NCBI GenBank assembly: GCA_963924555.1
Contig: OZ004587.1
Location: 4,402,001-4,466,000, forward strand
Direction: 5' to 3'
DNA from: Crambe crambe
Lineage: Eukaryota; Porifera; Demospongiae; Poecilosclerida; Crambeidae
Length of the DNA stretch: 64,000 bases
Within the stretch, counting starts at the first letter, position 1, and each line of letters begins with the position of its first letter. Both the position numbers and the translations under genes were made by a program. The notes beneath the pieces are model-generated. The model was not told the DNA's origin. It ran no database searches and saw nothing but the letters and a program-made list of their open reading frames with translations. Positions 23,653 to 34,580 of this stretch are shown here, one piece after another.

Positions 23653-24313
23653 GGCCACTACAACTTGATTTCCTGTTTCTGGTCAGGGATTTTCCCACAG
23701 CTGATGCGGGCGGGCGGAGTTTCAGCATTACAGCAACTAGTTACATGATCTCTTGTACTTGTATAAACAATCACACAATCACATAATGTAACCATGATAC
23801 TTGTACTGTATAAATAAACAATGATTATAATGAGTACAGTCCTTGCATTGAGGTATAAATAGTCAGCATCTGGAGCAGGCTCTACAGACGAGGCACTGTA
23901 GACACATATCAGTGGATATATTGATGTACTCTTCACTGCAAGAATGTACTGCAAGAATGTACTAACTGTTCACTGCAAGAATCTTCCAAGGATAGATTAT
24001 TAGATTGACAAAGAACACTGCAATTCACTAAAGTTGTTTGCTAAAACAAAAAAAAATAATAAATAATATAAATCCTCTAGCTACATTATCACTGTAGCTA
24101 CAAAAGATTACTGAGAAATTGATCCTAGATATTTATTTTCACAGTTAAATACTCACCTATTCAGGGATCAGGTGCATAGAAGTCACTTTCCACAACGAGC
24201 TGCTTTACTGCAGGCTACTACGCATGCGCATACCGCGTGTTTCCCAATTTGTTGATGTCGTTCTAAAACATGCGGGCGGCTGACCAGAAACAGGAAAACA
24301 AGTTGTAGTGGCC
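23653..24313. mobile_element. PIF/Harbinger-like MITE, 661 bp
   Basis: 34-bp terminal inverted repeats starting GGCCACTACAACTTG match at 33 of 34 positions. TAA flanks both ends. The uninterrupted site TTTATAATAAGGATAA is present at 25447-25462. TAA duplication and a GGCC start fit PIF/Harbinger. No transposase frame inside. Confidence 0.85.
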
Positions 24314-24953
24314 TAATAATAAGGATAATAAATATAAGATCGACGCCCCGACTTACTGGCTATAGTCATCAAAATTCTGCTTTGGCCATCTGTTAGAGCG
24401 GCACCTGGAGGCTGATCTTTTGCTCTTAGTTTTGACTAAGGCTCTACTTCACTATTCGATAGCACTCGGCACTAGCTAATCTTTCTACGCCATTTTGAAG
24501 CGCACGTCGTTAGGGGGCGGGGCTTATGGGCGGAGCCACGTAAGCTTCTTAAGCTAGCTAAGCGGCTAGGTCTTCAGTTTAATCGCTATTTATTCTTATC
24601 TGATGATGTTATAGTCACTCCTTGCTGAATTACAGTACAGATGCTCATCTTATAGTAGTGTTTATAGCCAGTACTTGGCTGTAGTGTAGTCAGCTCACTT
24701 CACCATGCCATGCACATGTCATTTACATTGCTGTTGCTGTAAAGTAAATAATAGACAAAACTTAAAATTAATAGCTAAACAAATTCTTCAACCATGCAGA
24801 GACTGTGTATGTACCTACAAAAGAAAGAGATACTCATGTCAAATTAATAATCACTGCATACTCTCAGTTGAAGTGACAGTCAATACTGCCACTCAATTCT
24901 TTACATACACAAACTTATATTCAACTTCAAGCACTATGAAAAAAGGATAGAAA
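24314..24953. repeat. Module b of the nested block, copy 1
   Basis: About 650 bp beginning ATAAGATCGACG, with CATCAAAATTCTGCTTTGGCC, TAGGGGGCGGGGCTTATGGG and CAGATGCTCAT segments. Copies start near 25460, 26600, 28085 and 29150, and a diverged one lies at about 59850-60040. Coding-length frames in these copies are not conserved in reading frame. Confidence 0.75.
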
Positions 24954-25210
24954 CAAGTAAGCGCAAAAAATTTCTTCTAAATAAAAAGGTTAAGTAGGGA
25001 TAGCTTAAAATCTAGCTGGGCTATAATATAATGTACTGCAGCCTTGTATGAAAATAATCCCTACTTTTACAACTGCCATAGCTAGCTATAGGTAGTGGAT
25101 ATAAATGTAGGGATTATTTTCATACAAGGCTGCAGTACATTATATTATAGCCCAGCTAGATTTTAAGCTATCCCTACTTAACCTTTTTATTTAGTTTTTG
25201 CGCTTACTTG
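24954..25210. repeat. Fold-back element c1 (CAAGTAAGCGC ends)
   Basis: Near-perfect palindrome: each arm ~110 bp, starting CAAGTAAGCGCAAAAA and containing GTTAAGTAGGGATAGC, with the centre near 25082. The right arm lacks about 8 bp near its end. No frame of its own. Confidence 0.85.
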
Positions 25211-25460
25211 TAATAATAATCAGAGAGTGCGCTAGCACTCTCTAAGTAGGGATGGCGGGTCAAAGGTCATAGGACTGTATAAACTAAAAACTCTTCTTTC
25301 TCTTCTACCCTTACTCTACAGGTTCTCAGAAGGCTACAGTGAATTATTATATCTACAAAGAAGAGAGGAGAATGTTCAAAAGCCAAAAATTCATTCGCTA
25401 ACATAAGAAAAAAACGAGTTCTAAAATTGACTTTTGTTCTATTTCTTTATAATAAGGATA
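25211..25460. repeat. AGAGAGTGC hairpin-headed repeat, further copy
   Basis: Starts with the AGAGAGTGCGCTAGCACTCT hairpin and is followed without a gap by module b. It contains the uninterrupted target of the Harbinger-like MITE. Confidence 0.75.
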
Positions 25461-26130
25461 AATATCAGATCAACACCCTGACTTACTGGGTATAGTCATC
25501 AAAATTCTGCTTTGGCCATCTGTTAGAGCGGCACCTAGAGGCTGATCTTTTGGTATTAGTTTTGACTAAAGCGCTACTTCACAAATCAGTGATAACAATA
25601 GCACTCGGCTAATCTTTCTACGCCATTTTGAAGTGCACGTCGGTAGGGGGCGGAGCGTATGGGCGGGGCCACGTATAAGAACTTTGGCTACAGCAGTTCG
25701 GTAGCTCTACTAGGTCTTCAGTTTAATCGTTTAGCTAGCTATTTATTTTTATCTGATGATCTGCATATGCTCATCCTATAGTAGTATTAGCCTCGTACCC
25801 AGGCCGCGAAAAAAGCGGCCTGGGTACGAGGTATTATAGCCAGTACTTGGCTGTAATGTAGTCAGCTCACTTTACCATGCCATGCACATGTCATTTACAT
25901 CGCTGTTGCTGTAAAGTTTTATATAAATAAAACTAAAATAGCTAAATAAATTCTTCCAGAGACTGTGTATGTGCCTACAAAAGAAAAAAAGACAGGTTTA
26001 TGTAGAGCTGGCTTTATATAGACTATAGTACTGTACTGTAGCCTCATGTCAAATATTAATAATCATTGCATACTCTCAGTCAAGTGACACTCAATACTGC
26101 CACCCTCAATTCTTTAACTTACTTTCAACT
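25461..26130. repeat. Module b, copy 2, with a 42-bp hairpin insertion
   Basis: Same module as at 24314. It differs from the other copies by the hairpin at 25790-25831, annotated separately, and by several small deletions. Confidence 0.7.
25790..25831. mobile_element. 42-bp hairpin insertion with TATTA duplication
   Basis: Two perfect 17-bp arms (CCTCGTACCCAGGCCGC and complement) separated by GAAAAAA, flanked by TATTA on both sides (25785-25789 and 25832-25836). Other copies of the module (e.g. 28383-28405) have the uninterrupted GTAGTATTATAGCC. This looks like a transposon reduced to its two terminal repeats. Somewhat similar ends bound the MITE at 31459-31655. Confidence 0.75.
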
Positions 26131-26590
26131 TCAAGCTAGCACTCTCTAAGTAGGGATGGCGGGTCAAAGGTCATAAGACTGTATGAACTAAAAACTCTTC
26201 TTTCTCTTCTACCCTTGCTCTACAGGTTCTCAGAAGGCTACAATGAATTATTACATCTACAAAGAAGAGAGGAGAATGTTCCAAAACCAAAAATTCATTC
26301 GCTAACATAAGAAAAAAACGATGTCTAAAATTGACTTTTGTTCTTTTTCTTTATCAGAGAGTGCGGTAGCACTCTCTAAGTAGGGATGGCAGGTCAAAGT
26401 CCATAGGACAGTATAAACTAAAAACTCTTCTTTCTCTTCTACCCTTACTCTACAGGTTCTCAGAAGGCTACAGTGAATTATTATATCTACAAAGAAGAGA
26501 GGAGAATGTTCAAAAGCCAAAAATTCATTCGCCAACATAAGAAAAAAACGAGTTCTAAAATTGACTTTTCGTTCTTTTTCTTTATAATAA
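26131..26590. repeat. AGAGAGTGC repeats, two further copies
   Basis: The first copy lacks the left half of the hairpin (starts GCTAGCACTCTCTAAG); the second (from 26354) is nearly identical to 23187-23415. Confidence 0.75.
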
Positions 26591-27618
26591 TAATAATAAG
26601 ATCGACGTACCGACTTACTGGCTATAGTCATCAAAATTCTGCTTTGGCCATCTGTTAGAGCGGCACCTAGAGGCTGATCTTTTGCTATTAGTTTTGACTA
26701 AGGCTCTACTTCACTATTCGATAGCACTCGGAACACAGCTGCTAATCTTTCTACGCCATTTTGAAGGGGGCGGGGCTTATGGGCGGAGCCACGTAAGCTT
26801 AAGTTTAGCTATAGCCAAGGTCTTCATTCATTATCTGATGATGTTCCAGTCACTCCTTGCTGAATTACAGTACAGATGCTCATCCTATAGTAGCATTATA
26901 GCCAGTACTTTGCTGTAGTGTAGTCAGCTCACTTCACCATGCCGTGTACATGTCATTTACATTGCTGTTGCTGTAAAGTTTTATATCAACAAAACTTAAA
27001 TAGCTAAACAAATTCTTCAACCAGAGACACTGTATGTACCTACAAAAGAGGTTTATGTAGAGCTGGCTCTGTATAGTACTGTACTGTAGCCTCCCTCATT
27101 CAACTTCAAGCACTAAGAAAAAGGATAAAAACAAGTGAGCGTAAAAAATTTCTTCAAATAAAAAGGTTAAGTAGGGATAGCCTAAAATCTAGCTGGGCTA
27201 TCTATAATGTGCTTCAGCCTCGTATGAAAAAAATCTTCACGATATTACCTCATAAAAGGGGTGGGGCTATTAATAGCAGTTCTCCTCATATAACACCTGC
27301 ACAGGATGTGGCCATTTGATGGCATCCACTATTATGATCACTACACCAAATGCATAAACTCCCCATACTCCTCCCTCAAGCAAGACATACGTACCATCTC
27401 AATAATTATTTCAGTGATCACATATGTAACAATTAGCTAATGCTGTTCACTTTTTAAAATGTTCACTCCTTTCAGTACTCCATTACACTGCAGATGATCA
27501 TCCTTCAAACTCTCCTCCCTGAACAGAATGAAATACTGATCATTAAATAAATTTAGTTCAATCAAGGGAGCCTTTAGCGTCTATCAATTTTCATAATCAC
27601 AAAGAAAAAGAATGGAAA
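26591..27618. repeat. Module b plus unique tail, first copy of a 2.55-kb tandem duplication
   Basis: 26591-27618 is almost identical to 29146-30168, including the GGGGTGGGGCTATTAATAGC segment found nowhere else in the window. The offset is about 2,555 bp. The few differences suggest a recent tandem duplication. Confidence 0.8.
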
Positions 27619-28065
27619 CAAGTGAATGCAAAAAATTTCTTCGAAATAAAAATGTGAAGTACGTAGGGATGCTATTATAACTGGAGCTTCATAATGAAAA
27701 CCAAGTACTGCAGCATCGAAGCAGTATGGCCCAAAAATCTAGCTGGAATATGTATTATAACTGCATGCAAGAGAGTGAACTTAGTGAAGTGACCCTTACC
27801 CATCATCAAGTACGAGATACTATTCCTACTTCACTCCCTTGGCCCTTGATCATGGGAGTGAAGTAGGAATAGTATCTTGTACTTGATGATGGGTAAGGGT
27901 CACTTCACTAAGTTCACTCTCTTGCATGCAGTTATGATACATATTCCAGCTCGATTTTTGGGCCATACTGCTTCGATGCTGCAGTACTTGGTTTTCATTA
28001 TGAAGCTGCAGTTATAATAGCATCCCTACTTCACATTTTTATTTCGAAGAAATTTTTTGCATTCA
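27619..28065. repeat. Fold-back element c2 (CAAGTGAATGC ends), 447 bp
   Basis: Palindrome with ~210-bp arms starting CAAGTGAATGCAAAAAA and containing GTGAAGTA(CGTA)GGGATGC; centre at the TTGGCCCTTGATCATGGG region. Further copies: 28790-29138 (part of the right arm lost) and 30169-30610. Confidence 0.85.
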
Positions 28066-28519
28066 TAATAATAAGGATAATAAATATAAGATCGACGTAC
28101 CGGCTTACTGGCTATAGTCATCAAAATTCTGCTTTGGCCATCTGTTAGAGCGGCACCTAGAGGCTGATCTTTTGCTATTAGTTTTGACTAAGGCTTTACT
28201 TCACTATTCGAGCACTCGGAACACTAGCCAATCTTTCGACGCCATTTTGAAGCGCACGTCGGTAGGGGGCGGGGCTTATGGGCGGAGCCACGTAAGCTTC
28301 TCAGTTTAATCGTTTAGGTAGCTAATTTTATTCTTATCTGATGATGTTCCAGTCACTCCTTGCTGAATTACAGTACAGATGCTCATCTTATAGTAGTATT
28401 ATAGCCAGTACTTGGCTGTAGTGTCTCAGTTGAAGTGACGGTCACTACTGCCATTCAATTCTTTAGCTACATACACAAACTTACATTCAACTTCAAGCAA
28501 TAAGAAAAAAGGATGGAAA
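28066..28519. repeat. Module b, copy 4
   Basis: Shortened copy of the module; the part after CAGTACTTGGCTGTAGTG joins directly to the fold-back flank. Confidence 0.7.
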
Positions 28520-28779
28520 CAAGTGAGCGCAAAAAATTTCTTCTAAATAAAAAGGTTAAGTAGGGATAGCTTAAAATCTAGCTGGGCTATAATAATGTAC
28601 TGCAGCCTCGTATGAAAACAATCCCTACTTTTACAACTGCCATAGCTAGCTATAGGTAGTGGATGTAAATATAGGGATTGTTTTCATACGAGGCTGCAGT
28701 ACATTATTATAGCCCAGCTAGATTTTAAGCTATCCCTACTTAACCTTTTTATTTAGAAGAAATTTTTTGCGCTCACTTG
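28520..28779. repeat. Fold-back element c1, second complete copy
   Basis: Palindrome with both ends intact (CAAGTGAGCGC ... GCGCTCACTTG); closely related to 24954-25210 but without its arm deletion. Confidence 0.85.
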
Positions 28780-28789
28780 TAAGGATAAA

Positions 28790-29138
28790 AGTGAATGCAA
28801 AAAATTTCTTCGAAATAAAAATGTGAAGTAGGGATGCTATTATAACTGCAGCTTCATTATGAAAACCAAGTACTGCAGCATCGAAGCAGTATGGCCCAAA
28901 AATCTAGCTGGAATATGTATTATAACTGCATGCAAGAGAGTGAACTTAGTGAAGTGACCCTTACCCATCATCAAGTACAAGATACTATTCCTACTTCACT
29001 CCCTTGGCCATATTCCAGCTAGATTTTTGGGCCATACTGCTTCGATGCTGCAGTACTTGGTTTTCATAATGAAGCTGCAGTTATAATAGCATCCCTACTT
29101 CACATTTTTATTTCGAAGAAATTTTTTACATTCACTTG
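28790..29138. repeat. Fold-back element c2, arm-deleted copy
   Basis: Left arm complete, right arm missing about 95 bp next to the centre; ends AGTGAATGCAAAAAA and its complement. Confidence 0.8.
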
Positions 29139-30168
29139 TAATAATAATAATGTATAAGATCGACGTACCGACTTACTGGCTATAGTCATCAAAATTCTGC
29201 TTTGGCCATCTGTTAGAGCGGCACCTAGAGGCTGATCTTTTGCTGTTAGTTTTGACTAAGGCTCTACTTCACTATTCGATAGCACTAGGAACACTGCTAA
29301 TCTTTCTACGCCATTTTGAAGGGGGCGGGGCTTATGGGCGGAGCCACGTAAGCTTAAGTTTAGCTATAGCCAAGGTCTTCATTCATTATCTGATGATGTT
29401 CCAGTCACTCCTTGCTGAATTACAGTACAGATGCTCATCCTATAGTAGCATTATAGCCAGTACTTGGCTGTAGTGTAGTCAGCTCACTTCACCATGCCGT
29501 GTACATGTCATTTACATTGCTGTTGCTGTAAAGTTTTATATCAACAAAACTTAAATAGCTAAACAAATTCTTCAACCAGAGACACTGTATGTACCTACAA
29601 AAGAGGTTTATGTAGAGCTGGCTTTGTATAGTACTGTACTGTAGCCTCCCTCATTCAACTTCAAGCACTAAGAAAAAGGATAGAAACAAGTGAGCGTAAA
29701 AAATTTCTTCAAATAAAAAGGTTAAGTAGGGATAGCCTAAAATCTAGCTGGGCTATCTATAATGTGCTGCAGCCTCGTATGAAAAAACGCGATATTACCT
29801 CATAAAAGGGGTGGGGCTATTAATAGCAGTTCTCCTCATATAACACCTGCACAGGATGTGGCCATTTGATGGCATCCACTATTATGATCACTACACCAAA
29901 TGCATAAACTCCCCATACTCCTCCCTCAAGCAAGACATACGTACCATCTCAATAATTGTTTCAGTGATCACATATGTAACAATTAGCTAATGCTGTTCAC
30001 TTTTTAAAATGTTCACTCCTTTCAGTACTCCATTACACTGCAGATGATCATCCTTCAAACTCTCCTCCCTGAACAGAATGAAATACTGATCATTAAATAA
30101 ATTTAGTTCAGTCAAGGAAGCCTTTAGTGTCTATCAATTTTCATAATCACAAAGAAAAAGAATGCAAA
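29139..30168. repeat. Second copy of the 2.55-kb tandem duplication
   Basis: Pairs with 26591-27618; again module b, a c1 half-arm and the unique GGGGTGGGGCTATTAATAGC segment. Confidence 0.8.
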
Positions 30169-30610
30169 CAAGTGAATGCAAAAAATTTCTTCGAAATAAA
30201 AATGTGAAGTAGGGATGCTATTATAACTGCAGCTTCATTATGAAAACCAAGTACTGCAGCATCGAAGCAGTATGGCCCAAAAATCTAGCTGGAATATGTA
30301 TCATAACTGCATGCAAGAGAGTGAACTTAGTGAAGTGACCCTTACCCATCATCAAGTACAAGATACTATTCCTACTTCACTCCCATGATCAAGGGCCAAG
30401 GGAGTGAAGTAGGAATAGTATCTCGTACTTGATGATGGGTAAGGGTCACTTCACTAAGTTCACTCTCTTGCATGCAGTTATAATACATATTCCAGCTAGA
30501 TTTTTGGGCTATACTGCTTCGATGCTGCAGTACTTGGTTTTCATAATGAAGCTGCAGTTATAATAGCATCCCTACTTCACATTTTTATTTCGAAGAAATT
30601 TTTTGCATTC
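30169..30610. repeat. Fold-back element c2, third copy
   Basis: Complete palindrome that forms the right border of the nested block; host transposon sequence resumes with ATTCAAATAGC at 30611. Confidence 0.85.
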
Positions 30611-30812
30611 ATTCAAATAGCAACTAATGTCGAATTTTTCTCTAAAAGAGTTGTATTTTTATTGGCCATAACTGGGAAGCCATACAATGAATGAGGTTGA
30701 AATTAATTTTGATATGGCATCACTAAACCACAAGCACTACTCACATACCAAGTTTCGTCCAATTCTGAGATAGTCATGTCAAAATTTTTGTTGAACTGAC
30801 TTGGAATGACCC

Positions 30813-31705
30813 ATATATAATTCATGAAACTGGGCAAGATTTTTTTTAGGATCTACATCTCATAGTTTTTATTTCTAAAAAGATTTCAATCAGAATTAGA
30901 TCTCAAGTAACTGCTGCTGAAAATAGAATCCTTGATGCATATTCGATAATAATTGGAGTTATTATTTTGGTGATTCAGAGCAAGCCTCAAAACCCGTCAA
31001 ATAAAGCCCCCTACTAAAGTGCTATAATAATAGTGTAACATTTACATATCTACTACCTGAGTATGTGTTCATCACTACCTTGTTCAAAACTCATTAGTTA
31101 CCATAACATTTCATGATTTCCTGTAAAACAGGAAACTGTTCTATTCATGCTGTGCCCTCCCTGGTCAGTGGAGTGATGAAAACGGGCGTTATTTCTCCCC
31201 ACTTAGTACTCGTTACAATAAAGATAACTATGCACGTTAATTTTCATTGTTTACTGTAATTACAGAATGTGATGTACCATTGTATGTGTTAGTAAACAAT
31301 GATGACACTATCTAGTTCAATTTCCATTGGTGTGGACCATAGAGCATTAATTACAACATTGTATGACTACGTAGGGACCATGCAACAAGGATCATACAGG
31401 ATCTGTTAAACATCATTATTCACAGTTTTTCTCCAAAATAATCAGTCCTATGGAACTAGTCTCATGCGGGCCAGACTCTCGTGCTCGCACGAGATTACTG
31501 TCGAACGACTTTCATTATAAACGATACTGTCAGCCATTTTGAAATTAATGACGTCATTTGTCATGCACGACACGATCACATGCATGTACGCGCGTGCCAA
31601 CCAGTACTTAGCTAGCTAGCTAGCTAGCTATAATTTTAGAGCCTGGGTATGAGGCTACTAAAGCCTCTCTAAATAAAAAATGAGGTCATATAAAAAGTAA
31701 ACGAA
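30813..31705. other. Spacer upstream of ANK gene 2, with a MITE
   Basis: 30840-31400 matches 63815-64000 and 2780-3250, the ordinary spacer of the array. 31459-31655 is a probable MITE with imperfect ends GTCTCATGCGGG / CCTGGGTATGAGGC flanked by ACTA; its right part holds a (GCTA)n run. No gene. Confidence 0.6.
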
Positions 31706-31990
31706 CAAGTGAAAGGAAAAAAAATTATGTTAAATCAAAAGGCCATGAAGTGTTATCCTGTACTTTTACTAATGATGAGAACTCTGACGTCACCCAAAAC
31801 CATAAACCATAAACCAAGCAGAACTTTTACACTGACATGAACGATTAAAGCAGCTTAGTGGAAAGCAGTGATGTAGGGATTATTATTAAAAGCAGCATAA
31901 TTTTGATGTTTGTTTACAGAAACTGCTATAGCTAGGTAAAAGTACTACATGGGCTTTTTATTTAGCATAATTTTTTTTTCCTTTCATGAT
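31706..31990. repeat. Fold-back element c4 (CAAGTGAAAGG end)
   Basis: Outer ~40 bp are inverted repeats (CAAGTGAAAGGAAAAAAA and complement, then ATTATG(T/C)TAAAT). The interior is not palindromic. It shares the CAAGTGA terminus and an internal GTAGGGATTATT with the other fold-back families. Confidence 0.65.
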
Positions 31991-32039
31991 ATCATTTTTA
32001 GAGCCATTGGGTGACATCAGAGTTCTCATCATTTGGCTC

Positions 32040-32275
32040 GGCCAGTCACGTTTTTACTCTAAATAATGCACATCTCGATATAAATTCTCTGTGCTTCTTT
32101 ATTCAGTCTGCACCAGTGTGTCAAACTGATTGCCTTCTCACTTCTATAATCCTATACGCTGGTGGCTAATACTTAGGCCATCATCTGGACCCGGGCATAA
32201 TAAAGAGGGTGTGACCAATCAAAAATGGGCGTGGTTTCGCGAAATTTTCACACAAGCTAACGCGCGATATTGATC
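32040..32275 (-). mobile_element. Fragment of the CAGTGGCG MITE next to ANK gene 2
   Basis: Reverse complement of about 5520-5745 (shared ACTCTAAATAATGCACATCTC, TTCTTTATTCAGTCTGCACC and AATGGGCGTGG segments). The outer ~45 bp with the CAGTGGCG end is missing. It replaces the upstream sequence that ANK genes 1 and 3 share, ending only ~80 bp before the ATG. Confidence 0.75.
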
Positions 32276-32357
32276 TTCAATTAAATTATGCATTCAGAGT
32301 GATTCCTTCACATCACAGGACTATATCGGGAGAGACTTGAAGGACCCACGACTGGAC

Positions 32358-33590
32358 ATGATAGTCTCAGCAGAAATAATAACCGAATACAGCTCACAAT
32401 TATACGAGGCAGCCAAAGCTGGAAATTTAGACTTGGTGAAGCAGCTCATAGCAAAAGGCCACAACCCTATGGTGAAGGATAGAGATAATGATACTGCTCT
32501 TCATTGTGCAGCTCGATATGGTAAACTAGATATTATCAAGTTCTTGATCGAAGAAGTGTCGTGTAACCCAGCTCCCTCTGGCTGGCATGGAACAACTCCT
32601 CTACACTCTGCAGCCGAAGCAGGACATCTCTCAATCGTCCAATACCTGATTGAAAAGCACCAAGTAGATCCCCTCAGCCAGGATGAGGAAGGCCTCTCCC
32701 CTCTACATAGAGCCTGTCTGGGTGGTGATTTAAATGTAGTGAAATTCATGATGAAAACAATGCTTGAGTACATGAAAATAGAAGAAATATTTACCGATTC
32801 CACGAAATATGAAACTACTCCCATTCATGTAGCTGCTATTAAAGGTCACATGACAATTGTCAAGTATTTTATTAACGAGACTAAGTGTGACCCGAACATT
32901 CCTGGTTTTAATGGTAGAGGACCTCTCTTTGATGCTGCACAGGGTGGTCACTTGTCCATTGTCAAGTTCTTGACATTGGAGTGTGGTTGTGACCCTGAGA
33001 GTACAGACATGGAACAGTGGACCCCACTGCATGTTGCTGCAAAGAACGGACACTTGCCAGTAATCAAGTTCCTTTCCCAAGAAATGAAGAGTAATCTAAA
33101 CTACAGGGACAAGCGCAACAACACTCCCCTTCATGAAGCAGCCGTTGCTGGTCATTGTGAAGTGGTGGAGTATTTCATCGATACTTTGCATTGCAGCCAA
33201 AACACTCCTGGTTGGCATGGAAGAATGCCACTGCATATTGCTTCCCAAAAGGGTCACCTCAACCTAGTCAAGAACCTCATTGAAAAGTATGCCTGTGACC
33301 CTAATAGACTGGACGACAATAAAGTCACGCCTCTCCACATGGCAGCTAAGAATGGACACTTGTCCATCGTCCATTATCTAACCCAGAACAAAGAATGTAA
33401 TAACATGTGCCGAGATATCAATGGAGATACTCCACTCCATGCTGCTGCTCTGTTCGGTCAACTCTCAGTAGTCAAACATTTCGTTGAAAGTCTCCATTGT
33501 TCCCCACACACCAAGAACAAGTTTAACAAGACACCACTCCAGCTGGCCCTAGAGAAGGGTCACAGTGAGGTTGTTGATTATTTACAATAA
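32358..33590 (+). CDS. Ankyrin-repeat protein, paralogue 2
   Basis: An intact frame of 410 codons from the first ATG encodes the same twelve-repeat architecture as the copy at 4111. It is one residue shorter in repeat 9, where paralogue 1 has GGWHG and this copy GWHG. Repeat surface residues differ from the other copies, for example ARYG, AIKG and ALFG at the AAxxG positions. The frame is open upstream to CATCACAG/GACTATATCGGG, a candidate 3' splice site, with no stop between. A TE fragment rather than the usual flank lies directly upstream, so its promoter or 5' exon may differ from those of the siblings. The next gene on the strand is 2A-Death gene 2, 5.8 kb on. Confidence 0.9.
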   Translation: MIVSAEIITEYSSQLYEAAKAGNLDLVKQLIAKGHNPMVKDRDNDTALHCAARYGKLDIIKFLIEEVSCNPAPSGWHGTTPLHSAAEAGHLSIVQYLIEKHQVDPLSQDEEGLSPLHRACLGGDLNVVKFMMKTMLEYMKIEEIFTDSTKYETTPIHVAAIKGHMTIVKYFINETKCDPNIPGFNGRGPLFDAAQGGHLSIVKFLTLECGCDPESTDMEQWTPLHVAAKNGHLPVIKFLSQEMKSNLNYRDKRNNTPLHEAAVAGHCEVVEYFIDTLHCSQNTPGWHGRMPLHIASQKGHLNLVKNLIEKYACDPNRLDDNKVTPLHMAAKNGHLSIVHYLTQNKECNNMCRDINGDTPLHAAALFGQLSVVKHFVESLHCSPHTKNKFNKTPLQLALEKGHSEVVDYLQ

Positions 33591-34580
33591 CCATACAAAA
33601 TTAACTAATTATGCTTCACTATTATCTATTTTATTTCTATTTTTAATTTTAGTTTGTATTACTCACCTAAGCTTGCTTATGTTTACTACAATGATCTATT
33701 ATTCCATACCATTCAATGTCTTCTCTTAGAAAAAAAAAAGCTATGTACTTCAGAAAAGGGGTCTTATGGAGCATTCAAAACGGATTTGTATTGGTATAAG
33801 CACATAATCTGGCATTTTATTATGGTACATCAAACTTTGTTCTTGGGATAATTATGCTGAACATCTCATGCAGCTACTATGTGGCTTGTACACTTTACAA
33901 GCCTTTTACAGCTTTTCATGTTTTGCACAATAAGACTCCTTTTCTCAAGTACTATCATGTGTGCAGTAAAGAAAAAATGATGCAGTGGCAGATCAGTAAT
34001 TATAAGTGTAGAGTTCACACCTGTGTTTGCAGCTAATTGTAGACACTTTTTCATGGTCCTTCTCACTCAACAATTTTGAAAGTCTAGATAATGATAATAA
34101 CATCACCCATATCACTCATTATGAAGCAATTATCTTGTGAAGCATCTTTGTTGCTCCACCCACCACTACATTATCATTACATGACCCCATTACACAGCAA
34201 GCCAAAGAAGAAGTAGTTACTAATCACGATTAATGGGTGAATATTTTATTATCTGTTAAAACTGAGATTTATATGACTCTTTTGTCACATCTTATTATTG
34301 TAGCTAGCTATTGACATGAGTGAATACAGTGATAAACTCCAGAGTGGTTGAAAGTATCCTGGCACTGGGACTTGGACAACCATGCTAATCTATGCAATCC
34401 AAAGGATAAAGAGTATCGAGAATAAAGGAAGACTTGGACTAGCTACCATACCAACTATCTCATATGTGGCTCATTATAGGGTACTTTTGTTTGAAATGAA
34501 GCTACTTGTAACTGGTTATGGAAGTTACAAAGGTTACAAATGTCTTCCTAGCAACATATACCACTTAGTTTGTAGCCACC
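33591..34580. other. Spacer after ANK gene 2
   Basis: 33591-33930 matches 52266-52600 after ANK gene 3. 34080-34240 is the reverse complement of 52860-52990 in unit 3. 34380-34580 is the GTAACTGGTTA module. No gene. Confidence 0.6.

Larger units (their letters stand above)
19910..30812. mobile_element. GGGTCATTCC-ended DNA transposon, split by nested insertions
   Basis: Left end GGGTCATTCCAAG at 19910 and complementary right end at 30812; roughly 200 bp of the termini are inverted repeats of each other, and the repeat continues as 20115-20400 versus 22860-23180. The 7.4-kb block 23187-30610 interrupts the right repeat, so the original element was about 3.5 kb. AT-only direct repeats (ATAT) flank it. 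The empty site is seen at about 63755-63785 (GATATGCTATAATCATGAAA). Superfamily not assigned. Confidence 0.85.

Noticed and set aside
24705..24950. Cys-rich frame MPCTCHLHCCCCK as a small secreted protein
   Set aside because: It lies in module b; other copies carry stops or lack the ATG context, so there is no evidence of selection.
26302..26634. Antisense frame with LFFVDIIIHCSLLRTC, also at 23146-23460
   Set aside because: It lies in the hairpin-headed repeat; frames differ between copies and include repeat borders.
26682..26918. 78-codon frame repeated at 29240-29473
   Set aside because: The similarity reflects the recent 2.55-kb tandem duplication; other copies of module b break the frame.
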